64,000 bases of DNA from Mesorhizobium intechi (GTDB lineage Bacteria > Pseudomonadota > Alphaproteobacteria > Rhizobiales > Rhizobiaceae), in contig NZ_PNOT02000219.1 in assembly GCF_002879535.1 (NCBI RefSeq), positions 1 to 64,000 of the forward strand. Reading direction: 5' to 3'. Positions 29,381 to 38,197 of the stretch are shown here, one piece after another. Below the pieces are notes generated by a model, which was not told the origin of the DNA, ran no database searches, and saw nothing but the letters and a program-made list of their open reading frames with translations. The position numbers were made by a program, and so were the translations under genes. The stretch's first letter is position 1; each line of letters starts with the position of its first letter.

Positions 29381-30031
29381 ATGGAAGCAACCATGACCTC
29401 CGAGCCGGCGGCCGCCAGGGCCTACCGCGTGCTCGAGCATATGATCGTCACGCTGGAACTGGCGCCGTCGAGCTTTGTCACCGAGGGGGCGCTTATCGAG
29501 AAGCTGGACCTCGGCCGTACGCCCGTGCGCGAAGCGATCCAGCGGCTGGCCTGGGAAGGGCTGCTTGATGTCAGGCCGCGCGCCGGCATCGCCATCGCGC
29601 CGCTGCATCCCGGCGACTGGCTGCGCGTGCTCGACGCCCGGCGCGGTGTCGAGGTGGTGCTGGCCCGCTCGGCGGCCCGCTTCGTCACCCGCGAGGCCGC
29701 CGACCTGTTTCACGAGGCGGCGCTCGCGATGCAGAAGGCGGTCATCTCGGGCAATGTTCTTGCCTTCATTCAGGCTGACAAGGCGCTCGACGAGGCGCTG
29801 GCGATGGCCGCCGACAATCCCTTCGCCGCGCGGCTGGCCGCCCCGCTGCAGACCCACAGCCGCCGCTTCTGGTTCCGCTACAAGGCGGACACGGGCCTCG
29901 CCGAGTCAGCCGAGCATCACGTCGCGCTGATCCGTTCGATTCTCGACGGCGACGAGGAGGCAGCCGCAAAGGATGCCAAGCGGCTGATGGCGCTGCTGCG
30001 CGGCCATGCCGAGGTCGCCGCAACGCGCTGA
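29381..30031 (+). CDS. GntR-family (FCD-type) transcriptional regulator
   Basis: The protein is 216 aa from ATG 29381; TTG 29372 and ATG 29393 are also possible, and ATG 29339 would lie in the operator. The winged helix-turn-helix spans residues ~12-75 (AYRVLEHMIVTLELAPSSF, LGRTPVREAIQRLAWEGLLD). The all-helical FCD effector domain follows. It probably senses hydroxyproline or a breakdown product and represses the divergent catabolic cluster. Confidence 0.88.
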   Translation: MEATMTSEPAAARAYRVLEHMIVTLELAPSSFVTEGALIEKLDLGRTPVREAIQRLAWEGLLDVRPRAGIAIAPLHPGDWLRVLDARRGVEVVLARSAARFVTREAADLFHEAALAMQKAVISGNVLAFIQADKALDEALAMAADNPFAARLAAPLQTHSRRFWFRYKADTGLAESAEHHVALIRSILDGDEEAAAKDAKRLMALLRGHAEVAATR

Positions 30032-30197
30032 TCGGGCACCCTTGCGCCGTGGCGACGGCGGCATTCTCCCATCCGTCACCGGTCGGGAAAATCCAGCTTC
30101 GGCCCTGCACGACGCTCCGGCGGTCGCAAAGGCTTCCCGTCACGACGCAAGCCACTGCGTGCGCCCCCCGGAGGGAGCAGCGTAGGTGCGGGGCTGC

Positions 30198-30503
30198 TCA
30201 AGCACCCGGCAGGGCCACTTTCATCATCGTACTGTCCCAGCCTTCACCGGCCGACAGGACGCAGCTCCGGCCGGTGGTATCGGAGGCCACAACGGTCCAG
30301 CTGCCTTGCTGCGAAACAAAGACCTCAAGGACCACGCTGGAGTTGATCAGGCCGCGTCCGGCCTCGTTTTCATGGAACTTTTCGCCGAGTGCCTTGATCA
30401 GATCGGCTCGTGGTGCGCATTGTCCGGCTGCATGGGCCTGGTCGGCACCCGCCGATATCGCAAGCGATCCCAAGACCATCGTCGCCATAAGACCTCGTGT
30501 CAT
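30198..30503 (-). CDS. Small secreted hypothetical protein
   Basis: The protein is 101 aa. A signal peptide (TRGLMATMVLGSLAISAG, cleavage near AHA-A) precedes a ~75-residue mature domain with two cysteines (QCAPRADLIKAL and GRSCVLSAGEGW) that could form a disulfide in the periplasm. Short secreted proteins of this pattern are common in rhizobia; I do not know their function. Confidence 0.72.
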   Translation of the reverse strand: MTRGLMATMVLGSLAISAGADQAHAAGQCAPRADLIKALGEKFHENEAGRGLINSSVVLEVFVSQQGSWTVVASDTTGRSCVLSAGEGWDSTMMKVALPGA

Positions 30504-30649
30504 CCGACACCTCCTCGCGCCAGACGAGAACCCCGGCTGCTACCGGCGCTGTTTGATGGCCTGCAAGGGCTGCAGGATACAACGTAAGACCCATACCGCC
30601 GCTTGGTTCCATCACATTAGCGATTCGGCGGATAACGCCGCGGTCCGGA

Positions 30650-30682
30650 CGAAAAAGGCCCAGGCGATTCAGCCCGGGCCTT
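30650..30682 (-). terminator. Rho-independent terminator after mmsA
   Basis: On the minus strand AAGGCCC (30682-30676) and GGGCCTT (30661-30655) form a stem followed by TTTTTCG, 66 bp after the mmsA stop. Confidence 0.75.
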
Positions 30683-30748
30683 CGACGTCGGATATGTTGC
30701 CGAGCGCGCCGCCCAAGCGAGAGGCGCGCAAGCAAGAGAACCGTCAGC

Positions 30749-32248
30749 TCAATTCATCGTCGGGATGACGAACTCGGCGCCATCCTTGATGCCGGACGGC
30801 CAGCGCGAGGTCACCGTCTTGGTCTTGGTGTAGAAGCGGAAGGCGTCCGGGCCGTGCTGGTTGAGGTCGCCGAAGGACGACGCCTTCCAGCCGCCGAAGG
30901 TGTAATAGGCGATCGGCACCGGGATCGGCACGTTGACGCCGACCATACCGACCTGGACACGGCTTGCAAAGTCACGCGCGGCGTCGCCGTCGCGGGTGAA
31001 GATGGCGACGCCATTGCCCATTTCGTGGTCGTTGGCGAGCTTGATCGCGCTCTCATAGGTCGGCGCGCGCACCACCGAGAGCACCGGCCCGAAGATCTCT
31101 TCCTTGTAGATGCGCATGTCCGCCGTGACGTTGTCGAACAGGCAGCCGCCCATATAGTAGCCGTTCTCATAGCCCTGCATCTTGAAGCCGCGGCCATCGA
31201 CGACCAGCTTGGCGCCCTCCTTTACGCCGGTATCGACGTAACCTTTCACGCGTTCCAGCGCCTGTGCGGTCACCAGCGGGCCGAAATCGGCGGCCGAATC
31301 CGTCGACGGACCAACCTTCAGGCTCTCGACGCGCGGGACCAGCTTTTCCATCAGCCGGTTGGCGGTGTCGTTGCCGACCGGGACAGCCACCGAGATCGCC
31401 ATGCAGCGCTCGCCGGCCGATCCGTAGCCGGCGCCGATCAGCGCGTCGACGGTCTGGTCCATGTCGGCGTCGGGCATGATGATCATGTGGTTCTTGGCGC
31501 CGCCGAAGCACTGCACGCGCTTGCCGGCCGCGGTGCCGCGCGAATAGATATAGTGGGCGATCGGCGTTGAGCCGACAAAGCCGACGGCCTTGATGTCGGG
31601 ATCGTCGAGGATGGCGTCGACCACTTCCTTGTCGCCGTTGACGACGTTGAGGATACCGGCCGGCAGGCCCGCCTCGAGGAACAGTTCGGCGATGCGGATC
31701 GGCACGCCCGGATCGCGCTCCGACGGCTTCAGGATGAAGGCATTGCCACAGGCGATCGCCGGCGCGATCTTCCATAGCGGGATCATTGCCGGGAAATTGA
31801 ACGGCGTGATGCCGGCGACGACGCCGAGCGGCTGGCGCATCGAATAGACGTCGATGCCGGGGCCGGCACCGTCGGTGAACTCGCCCTTCATCATGTGCGG
31901 CGCGCCGATGCAGACTTCGACCACTTCGAGGCCGCGCTGGATGTCGCCCTTGGCGTCGGCGATGGTCTTGCCGTGCTCGCGCGCCAGTATGTCGGCCAGT
32001 TCGTCATAGTCGCGGGCGACCAGTTCGAGGAATTTCATCAAGACGCGCACGCGGCGCTGCGGGTTGGTGGCGGCCCATTTCGGCTGCGCGGCCTTGGCGT
32101 TCTCGACCGCCGCGCGCAGTTCCGCCTGCGAGGCCAGCGCCACCGTGCCCCGCACGGAGCCGTCCATCGGCTGCATGACGTCCTGCTTGCGGCCGCTGGT
32201 GCCGGCGACACGCTTGCCGCCGATGAAATGACCGTATTCGATCATCAT
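30749..32248 (-). CDS. mmsA: CoA-acylating methylmalonate-semialdehyde dehydrogenase
   Basis: The protein is 499 aa from ATG 32248 with GGGAGAG upstream; a longer in-frame extension to 32830 runs through the divergent LysR gene and is rejected. It converts (methyl)malonate semialdehyde to propionyl- or acetyl-CoA in valine, beta-alanine or inositol catabolism. The ALDH signatures are FGGAKNHMIIMPDADMDQTV and the catalytic cysteine in GYGSAGERCMAISV near residue 285. The MmsA subgroup motif FIGGKRVAGTSG is at the N-terminus. It is divergent from a LysR regulator. Confidence 0.95.
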   Translation of the reverse strand: MMIEYGHFIGGKRVAGTSGRKQDVMQPMDGSVRGTVALASQAELRAAVENAKAAQPKWAATNPQRRVRVLMKFLELVARDYDELADILAREHGKTIADAKGDIQRGLEVVEVCIGAPHMMKGEFTDGAGPGIDVYSMRQPLGVVAGITPFNFPAMIPLWKIAPAIACGNAFILKPSERDPGVPIRIAELFLEAGLPAGILNVVNGDKEVVDAILDDPDIKAVGFVGSTPIAHYIYSRGTAAGKRVQCFGGAKNHMIIMPDADMDQTVDALIGAGYGSAGERCMAISVAVPVGNDTANRLMEKLVPRVESLKVGPSTDSAADFGPLVTAQALERVKGYVDTGVKEGAKLVVDGRGFKMQGYENGYYMGGCLFDNVTADMRIYKEEIFGPVLSVVRAPTYESAIKLANDHEMGNGVAIFTRDGDAARDFASRVQVGMVGVNVPIPVPIAYYTFGGWKASSFGDLNQHGPDAFRFYTKTKTVTSRWPSGIKDGAEFVIPTMN

Positions 32249-32325
32249 GTCTCTCCCTTGTTTGTGATGGCGTATTGTCCGCCTTTGCGAGGGCGAACGC
32301 AACGCGAGGAAGAACGCAACCGTTG

Positions 32326-32370
32326 TGCGAGAATTAGATATCGGTTGACGGGTGAGCATCAATTCTCGCA
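32326..32370. promoter_or_regulatory. 10-bp inverted repeat, probable LysR-type operator
   Basis: TGCGAGAATT (32326-32335) and AATTCTCGCA (32361-32370) are perfect 10-bp arms, 25 bp apart, between mmsA and the LysR gene. TTGACG (32344-32349) lies in the spacer. This arrangement fits a LysR autoregulatory and activation site. Confidence 0.72.
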
Positions 32371-32405
32371 AATGACTGACTACAAGATATCTCCTGGGGA
32401 TTCCG

Positions 32406-33287
32406 ATGAACTGGGATGACGTCCGCATCTTCCTCGCCGTGGCACGCGCCGGCCAGATCCTTGGCGCCGCCAGGCGGCTCGAGCTGAACCACGCCACCGT
32501 CTCGCGCCGCATCGTGGCGCTCGAGGAAGCGCTGCGCACGAAGCTCTTTCGCCGTCTGACCACCGGCAGTGAACTGACGCCGGCCGGCGAGCGTTTCCTC
32601 GATATTGCCGAGCGCATGGAGGGCGACATGATCGCCGCGCGCTCGACCATATCGGGCGAAGGCGACGATATCTCCGGCACCGTGCGCATCGGCGCGCCGG
32701 ACGGGTTCGGCGTCGCCTTCCTGGCCAGGCGTCTCGGCGAGCTGACCGCGCTGCATCGCGAGTTGACGATCCAGCTCGTGCCGGTGCCGCGCTCCTTCTC
32801 CCTGTCCCGTCGCGAAGCCGACATCGCCATTACCGTCGAGCGGCCGACCGAGGGCCGGCTGGTGGCGGGAAAGCTGGTCGATTATTCGCTGGGCCTGTTT
32901 GCGTCGCGCGCCTACGCCGATGCCAATGGCCTGCCCAAAAACGCCGCCGAACTCGGCCGGCACACACTCATCGGCTATGTGCCCGATCTCATCGTCAGCC
33001 CTTCGCTCGACTACGCGGCCGAATTCAGCGCCGACTGGCGTACCAGCTTCGCCATCTCCTCGGCGCTCGGCCAGGCCGAAGCAGTGCGTTCGGGCGCCGG
33101 CATCGGCATCCTGCACACTTTCGTCGCGCGTTCGATGCCGGAGCTCGTAGCCGTCGATGTGGTGGCACCCATCCGCCGCGCTTACTGGCTGGTCTATCAC
33201 GAATCGGTCCGGCCGCTGCGCCGCATCCAGATCGTCGCCGGCTTCATCACCAAGGCGGTGGAGCGAGAGCGGGGCCTCTTCGCCTGA
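32406..33287 (+). CDS. LysR-family transcriptional regulator
   Basis: The protein is 293 aa. The N-terminal winged helix-turn-helix is canonical (NWDDVRIFLAVARAGQILGA, LNHATVSRRIVALEEAL). Residues ~90-290 are the substrate-binding domain. It is divergent from mmsA with a strong inverted repeat between them, so it probably controls mmsA in response to a valine- or inositol-pathway intermediate. Confidence 0.92.
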   Translation: MNWDDVRIFLAVARAGQILGAARRLELNHATVSRRIVALEEALRTKLFRRLTTGSELTPAGERFLDIAERMEGDMIAARSTISGEGDDISGTVRIGAPDGFGVAFLARRLGELTALHRELTIQLVPVPRSFSLSRREADIAITVERPTEGRLVAGKLVDYSLGLFASRAYADANGLPKNAAELGRHTLIGYVPDLIVSPSLDYAAEFSADWRTSFAISSALGQAEAVRSGAGIGILHTFVARSMPELVAVDVVAPIRRAYWLVYHESVRPLRRIQIVAGFITKAVERERGLFA

Positions 33288-33317
33288 TCCCGCAAACCGG
33301 CAGACGCAATGCGCTTT

Positions 33318-33677
33318 TCAAGGCGGGTCGAGAACGAACGAATTCACGACACGCTCGGCCTTGTCCGCCAGCGGCGCCCACTTCCGCTCCACCTGCTCGG
33401 CGCTCTCGCTCATCACGCTGCAATCGACATAGCCATAGCGCGCGCCCCGCAACGAAAACGCAAATATGGAATGGCCGTGCAGACGGACGTCGTTGTCGCC
33501 ATGGCCTGTGCCACCAGGAGATATCACGATTGGGCGATACGCGACGCCTTTTCCTTGCCACAAAACCGGCCAGTGTGGCATCAGGCGTGTGGTGGTCGCC
33601 GCCATGGGCAGGGCCGCCGGTGGGGAATCTTTCAGAAAGCTGGCGCGGATAAAAATGCGAGCCGTTCTTGCCATCCT
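33318..33677 (-). CDS. Hypothetical protein overlapping the PLA2-like gene start
   Basis: The ORF is 119 aa from ATG 33677, or 95 aa from ATG 33605. Third codon positions favour G/C over most of its length, and IFAFSLRGARYGYVDCSVMS looks protein-like, so it is probably coding. It is transcribed against the PLA2-like lipoprotein gene and overlaps its first 23 bp if the longer start is used. I recognise no domain. Confidence 0.45.
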   Translation of the reverse strand, partial: RMARTARIFIRASFLKDSPPAALPMAATTTRLMPHWPVLWQGKGVAYRPIVISPGGTGHGDNDVRLHGHSIFAFSLRGARYGYVDCSVMSESAEQVERKWAPLADKAERVVNSFVLDPP

Positions 33678-34098
33678 GCCGCTGGTTTTCGTGTCGGCCT
33701 GCGCCAATCCGTGGACAAAAGTGCCGGAAGCCGAATTGCCCAAGCCGATCCGTTACGCCATGGCACGCCCCTCGCCTTTCGTGTTCGGCAATTATTGCGG
33801 CCCCGGCACCCGCACCGGCGATCTGTCGGCCAGGCCGGTCGACCGCCTCGACGCGGTGTGCCAGACCCACGACGCCTGCTACATCGCCCGCCGCAATCAT
33901 TGCGATTGCGACGGCGCGCTTGTCGCCTCGGCCAGGGCGATCCGTGATGACAAGACGGCGCCACGCAAGATGCGCGGCGAGGCGGAATTGCTGATCGCTA
34001 CCTTCGCCATCCCGGCCTGCAAGGTGTTTCCCCAAGGCTTGATGCCGCCGCGCGACCCGGCTCAGTTGAGCGCCATGAAGGCCGGAGCCAACGGGTGA
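33655..34098 (+). CDS. Phospholipase A2-like lipoprotein
   Basis: The protein is 147 aa. A lipoprotein signal with lipobox VSAC (MRAVLAILPLVFVSACANPW) anchors it in the envelope. The secreted-PLA2 hallmarks are present: the calcium loop NYCGPGTRTGD near residue 45 and PVDRLDAVCQTHDACYIARR with the catalytic His-Asp near 72-73, followed by further cysteines (NHCDCD, PACK). The pattern is the one seen in animal-type PLA2. Its stop overlaps the GTG start of the PLD-like gene (GTGA), so the two are cotranslated. Confidence 0.8.
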   Translation: MRAVLAILPLVFVSACANPWTKVPEAELPKPIRYAMARPSPFVFGNYCGPGTRTGDLSARPVDRLDAVCQTHDACYIARRNHCDCDGALVASARAIRDDKTAPRKMRGEAELLIATFAIPACKVFPQGLMPPRDPAQLSAMKAGANG

Positions 34099-36248
34099 AT
34101 CGCCTCGCATTTGTCATCCTTGCCCTGCTCGGGCTGACCGCCCTTGCCAGTTGTGCCGGCACGGGCCGCAATGCCTGCGATCTCCCGCCGGGACAGGCGG
34201 CCTGCGCGCGGCCGTCTCTGTCGGCCAGCACGCCTGGGCCGCGGGTCGCGGCGTCGCAGTTTTTCGGCGATGCCGGCGCCAGCGACTACGAAAGAAGTTT
34301 CCTGGCGCTGCTTGCCCACAATCAGCTCGGCGCCATGGATCGCGCCAACGGCACCGGCCGGTTCGGGCGCAACGGCCGCGATGTGCAGAACAGGGACTTC
34401 CAGGCGACCTATTCGACGCTGCAGCAACTGGCCGGACCGCTCGCCAGGACGCATCTGCCGTCGGCCAATGGCGGTAGCGGCTGGGGCCATTTCGACGGAC
34501 GCTGGCGGGTGTCGCGGCAGACGCTCTACATCGACGCGGCGGCACGGCCCTCGGCACCCAAGAGTTTCGATTTCTCCGGCCTGCAGGCGCGCAGCACCGA
34601 GATCGTCGTGCGCCAGGCTGGCGAGCAGCCGGCCGAGGTCGAGGCCACCTGCGACGGCGCGTTGGCGATCCGCGCCGCCGGCGTCGCGCGCACCATCGCC
34701 GCCGGCACGCCATTTCGCTTCCGCCTGTCGGGTGAGGACGACACGGTCAGCCTGTTTCCCGGCGACAGCCTCAACCGCTGCACGGCAAAGGTCAGCTCCA
34801 GCCTTGTCGCGGCCGGTACTTCCCTCACCATCCGGCGCGAAGAGAGCGCGGATCCGGCTCTTGCCAGCCTTGACAGCCGCTACGAACGTTGCCCGGTCCC
34901 CGACAGCGGCGGCCTCGACGCTCTCGAGCGCGCCTTCTATGCCAGCCGCTGGCTGTCGCAGACCTGCGCCCTGCCGATCGGCGAGCCCAGGCTGCTGCGC
35001 AAGTCGCGCGACGGCTTCAATGCCAAGGTCGAGGCGCTGATGGGCGCACCGCTATCCGATGCCGCAATAGACAAAGGCGACCCGGAACTGCCGCTTGATT
35101 TCTCCAGGGCGCCAAGGCTGAAGCTGATCTATCTGTCGTCGCTCGAATTCAAGGCCGACTTTTCCGGCAGGATCATCGAGCGGCTGATCCGCCATCATGC
35201 CGCCCTGGGCACCAAGGTGCGCATTCTGGTCACTGACGTGCTGGAGCGCGAAAAGGACGACGCCATGCTGCACCGGCTGGCGGCGGAGTTCCCCAATGTC
35301 GAGCTGCAGGAATACCGCTGGCGCGCCGATCATGGCGCGCCGATCGACGAGCAGATTTCACAGCTGCACAAGACCCATCATATCAAGATGCTGGCGACAC
35401 TGGCTTTGGATCCTGCGCGCTCGCGCATTATCATCGGCGGCCGCAACATCCATGACGGCTTCCTGTTCCACAGTCCGATCGACCTGTCGCGCTATCCCGA
35501 CCTGCAGCAATACGGCAAGACCGATGGCTTTTCGCTGAACTACTATTCGAACTGGAGCGACTTCGACATCGAGTTTGCCGACAGGGCGACGGTCGAGACG
35601 CTCGCCGCGCATCTGTCGACGATATGGCTGCGCGATGCCGACACCAATCTGGCGCGCCCCTTCTCCATCCCGGTCAGTGGAGATCGCCGTCCCCGGGGAA
35701 ATGCCCGGCATTTCATTTCCGTGCCCTATGAGGACGACCATGCGCTGGAGGCCTATTTCGTCGAACTGGTCGACGCCGCCCGGCAGCATATCCAGATCGT
35801 CAACCCCTACCTCAATCTGACGCCGAGCCTCGCGCATGCCTTCGACCGGGCGCTTGCCCGCGGCGTCAAGATCGACATTGTCGGCCGCATCGACCTCAAG
35901 GGCGACATTGGCGGCAAGTTCCTCACCGCGCTCAACAAGCTGTTTGTCGAGAAATATGGCACCCGCATCGACATCCGCGAGTTCAAGGCGCCAGACGTGG
36001 TGCTGCATTCCAAGATCATGATGATCGACGAAAGGCTGGTCGCCATCTCCTCGGTCAACCTCAACAACCGCAGCTTCTTCCACGATTCAGAGAACGGCAT
36101 GATGGTGCTCGATCCCGCCTTTTACGTCAGGATGAAGCCGATCTATGACGACTATCTCGCCCACTCGAACCCGGTCGCCACCGACGTGACGATCCCTTGG
36201 GCGTATCGGCTGCTGTTCGACGAGGCCTGGGTCAGGCAGGCATTCTGA
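34095..36248 (+). CDS. Phospholipase D-like lipoprotein
   Basis: The protein is 717 aa from GTG 34095. A lipobox (LTALASC near residue 20) marks it as a lipoprotein. After a long N-terminal envelope region, residues ~330-700 form a PLD-fold pair: the first HxK site is in THHIKMLATL with GGRNIHDGFLF (~428-450), the second is VLHSKIMMIDERLVAISSVN with NRSFFHDSENGMM (~637-668). Two active-site half motifs are needed for PLD-type phosphodiesterase action, so it is probably catalytic. The partner is the PLA2-like protein. Confidence 0.83.
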   Translation: MNRLAFVILALLGLTALASCAGTGRNACDLPPGQAACARPSLSASTPGPRVAASQFFGDAGASDYERSFLALLAHNQLGAMDRANGTGRFGRNGRDVQNRDFQATYSTLQQLAGPLARTHLPSANGGSGWGHFDGRWRVSRQTLYIDAAARPSAPKSFDFSGLQARSTEIVVRQAGEQPAEVEATCDGALAIRAAGVARTIAAGTPFRFRLSGEDDTVSLFPGDSLNRCTAKVSSSLVAAGTSLTIRREESADPALASLDSRYERCPVPDSGGLDALERAFYASRWLSQTCALPIGEPRLLRKSRDGFNAKVEALMGAPLSDAAIDKGDPELPLDFSRAPRLKLIYLSSLEFKADFSGRIIERLIRHHAALGTKVRILVTDVLEREKDDAMLHRLAAEFPNVELQEYRWRADHGAPIDEQISQLHKTHHIKMLATLALDPARSRIIIGGRNIHDGFLFHSPIDLSRYPDLQQYGKTDGFSLNYYSNWSDFDIEFADRATVETLAAHLSTIWLRDADTNLARPFSIPVSGDRRPRGNARHFISVPYEDDHALEAYFVELVDAARQHIQIVNPYLNLTPSLAHAFDRALARGVKIDIVGRIDLKGDIGGKFLTALNKLFVEKYGTRIDIREFKAPDVVLHSKIMMIDERLVAISSVNLNNRSFFHDSENGMMVLDPAFYVRMKPIYDDYLAHSNPVATDVTIPWAYRLLFDEAWVRQAF

Positions 36249-36259
36249 TCTCCCCGCGC

Positions 36260-37516
36260 CTATGTCAGGTAGCGCTCCTGCGCCAGCGCGCGGGCATCGA
36301 TGTCGGGCACCTTGTTCGACATGATGTCGGCCAGCACCTTGGCCGAGCCGCAGGCCATGGTCCAGCCGAGCGTGCCATGGCCGGTGTTGAGGAAGAGATT
36401 GGAAAGCTCGGTGCGGCCGATCAGCGGCGGCCCGTCCGGCGTCATCGGCCGCAGGCCGCACCAGAACGTCGCCTCGCGCATGGCGCCGGCGCCCGGAAAG
36501 AGATCGCCGACGGAATGTTCGAGCGTGCGCCGCCGCGATTCGTGCAGCCTGAGATCGAAGCCTGAAATCTCGGCGGTGCCGCCGACGCGAATGCGGTCGC
36601 CGAGCCGTGTGATCGCCACCTTGTAGGTTTCATCCATCACGGTCGACACCGGCGCCAGGGCGGCGTCCTTGATCGGCACGGTGATCGAGTAGCCCTTGAC
36701 CGGATAGACCGGGATAGACCGTTTGATCCGGCGCATGAAGCCCGCCGAGTAGCTGCCCAGGGCCATCACATAGGCTTCGGAAGCCTTGAAACCCTTGCTG
36801 GTGCTGAGATTGGCAATGCGGTTGCGGCTGCGCAGGACCCGCCAGATCGTCGTATCGTATTCGAACTTGACCCCACGCGCCACGCAGAGCTCGGCCAGTT
36901 TCTCGGTGAACATCTTGCAGTCGCCGGTCTCGTCATGCGGCAGCCTCAGCCCGCCGACGAATTTCTCGCGCACGCCGGCCAGCGCCGGCTCCGCCGCGAT
37001 GCAGCCGTTCTGGTCGAGGATCTCGTAGGGCACGCCATATTTCTTCAGCACGTCGACATCGCCACCGGTACCGTCGAGCTGCTTTTGCGTGCGAAACAGC
37101 TGCAGCGTGCCCTGGGTGCGCTCGTCATAGGTGATGCCGGTCGCCTCGCGCAGCGCCTTCAGCGTGTCGCGGCTGTATTCGGCTAGAGGGACCATGCGCG
37201 ACTTGTTGACGGCATAGCGCTCGGCCGTGCAGTTACGCAGCATCTTGACCAGCCAGGTCCACATATGCGGATCGAACGCCGGCCGCACCACCAGCGGGCC
37301 ATGCTTCATCAACAGCCATTTGATTGCCTTGAGCGGAATGCCGGGTCCGGCCCAGGGCGAGGCATAGCCGGGCGAAATCTCGCCGGCATTGGCGAAACTG
37401 GTTTCCAGCGCCGGGCCTTTCTGGCGGTCGAGCACCGTCACCTCGTGCCCGGCCTCGGCCAGGTAATAGGCCGTGGTCACCCCGATGACGCCGCCGCCCA
37501 GCACCATGATCTGCAT
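36260..37516 (-). CDS. dadA: D-amino acid dehydrogenase DadA
   Basis: The protein is 418 aa from ATG 37516 with a GGAG site upstream. It is an FAD-dependent quinone-linked dehydrogenase oxidising D-alanine and other D-amino acids at the inner membrane. FAD motif: [20 protein letters not shown]; DadA signatures: [20 protein letters not shown], and the C-terminal [20 protein letters not shown]. It pairs functionally with alr located ~1.4 kb upstream on the same strand. Confidence 0.94.
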   Translation of the reverse strand: MQIMVLGGGVIGVTTAYYLAEAGHEVTVLDRQKGPALETSFANAGEISPGYASPWAGPGIPLKAIKWLLMKHGPLVVRPAFDPHMWTWLVKMLRNCTAERYAVNKSRMVPLAEYSRDTLKALREATGITYDERTQGTLQLFRTQKQLDGTGGDVDVLKKYGVPYEILDQNGCIAAEPALAGVREKFVGGLRLPHDETGDCKMFTEKLAELCVARGVKFEYDTTIWRVLRSRNRIANLSTSKGFKASEAYVMALGSYSAGFMRRIKRSIPVYPVKGYSITVPIKDAALAPVSTVMDETYKVAITRLGDRIRVGGTAEISGFDLRLHESRRRTLEHSVGDLFPGAGAMREATFWCGLRPMTPDGPPLIGRTELSNLFLNTGHGTLGWTMACGSAKVLADIMSNKVPDIDARALAQERYLT

Positions 37517-37581
37517 CGTTCACTCCTTGCCGCGGCGCGCGCCCTCAGGACGCCCGTCGACGCGACCGCATTTCTCGATGT

Positions 37582-37630
37582 GCGCATGATCCCAAATGAA
37601 AATCGATGCCGATTTTCGAGAACCATGCGC
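37582..37630. repeat. Variant of the Mesorhizobium intergenic palindrome
   Basis: Outer arms GCGCATG (37582-37588) and CATGCGC (37624-37630), inner hairpin GAAAATC-N6-GATTTTC. Same type as 20848-20893, in the gap between dadA and the Rnk-like gene. Confidence 0.65.
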
Positions 37631-37640
37631 TGTTGCCCAT

Positions 37641-38183
37641 TCACGCCGCCGAGGGACCGGGGTCGTCGTCTTCTGTCTGCCGCATTCCGGGCGTCTCGCC
37701 AAGAGGCCGCCAATCGTCTGCGGCGCTGTAGACGAGAGTGAGCCCGTGCGGTCGCCGCCCGTCGGCTCGGTCTTTCTTCCTGACCGCGCGGCGGGCAGCT
37801 TCCGGCTGGTAGAGCACGGCGTTGATCAGGATCGACTCCCGCCGGCCGTCGGCGTGCTCGATCGAAGCCGCCTGGCCCTGCGCCATGCCAAGCATGCAGA
37901 GCCCACGCCTGGTTGCCACCGACAGGCTGGAGCCCACCGGTCCGCGCAGCTCGTTCCGCACCAGGGTGCGCGTCTCGGCGTGACCGGCATCGACGCTGAA
38001 CACCACCCTGCTGTTCAGCGTGACGATATCGGGGCCGACCGCATCGACCTGGACGATATCGGCGCTTGAAAGCTTGCGTTCGAGCATCTGCACGATTGGA
38101 TCAGCGAATGCGCGCCAACGCTCCAGCATGATTTCGAGGACGGCGCGGTCCTTCGTGGTCAGGCAGCAATTCGTGCTTTTCAT
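37641..38183 (-). CDS. GreA/GreB C-terminal-like (Rnk-type) protein
   Basis: The protein is 180 aa from ATG 38183 with GGAGG upstream. Its middle resembles the FKBP-like C-terminal domain of GreA/Rnk (VTLNSRVVFSVDAGHAETRT, ILINAVLYQPEA is divergent), preceded by LTTKDRAVLEIMLERWRA. Such proteins modulate transcription or nucleoside diphosphate kinase in some bacteria. It ends with a rather Arg/Asp-rich tail. The adjacent upstream gene (38198-38620) is a second Rnk-like copy. Confidence 0.6.
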   Translation of the reverse strand: MKSTNCCLTTKDRAVLEIMLERWRAFADPIVQMLERKLSSADIVQVDAVGPDIVTLNSRVVFSVDAGHAETRTLVRNELRGPVGSSLSVATRRGLCMLGMAQGQAASIEHADGRRESILINAVLYQPEAARRAVRKKDRADGRRPHGLTLVYSAADDWRPLGETPGMRQTEDDDPGPSAA

Positions 38184-38197
38184 CTCCGCCTCCACGA

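Noticed and set aside
32249-32830. N-terminal extension of mmsA
   Set aside because: It would run antisense through the LysR gene and its operator, and family members start at MMIEYGHF; the start at 32248 has a good ribosome site.
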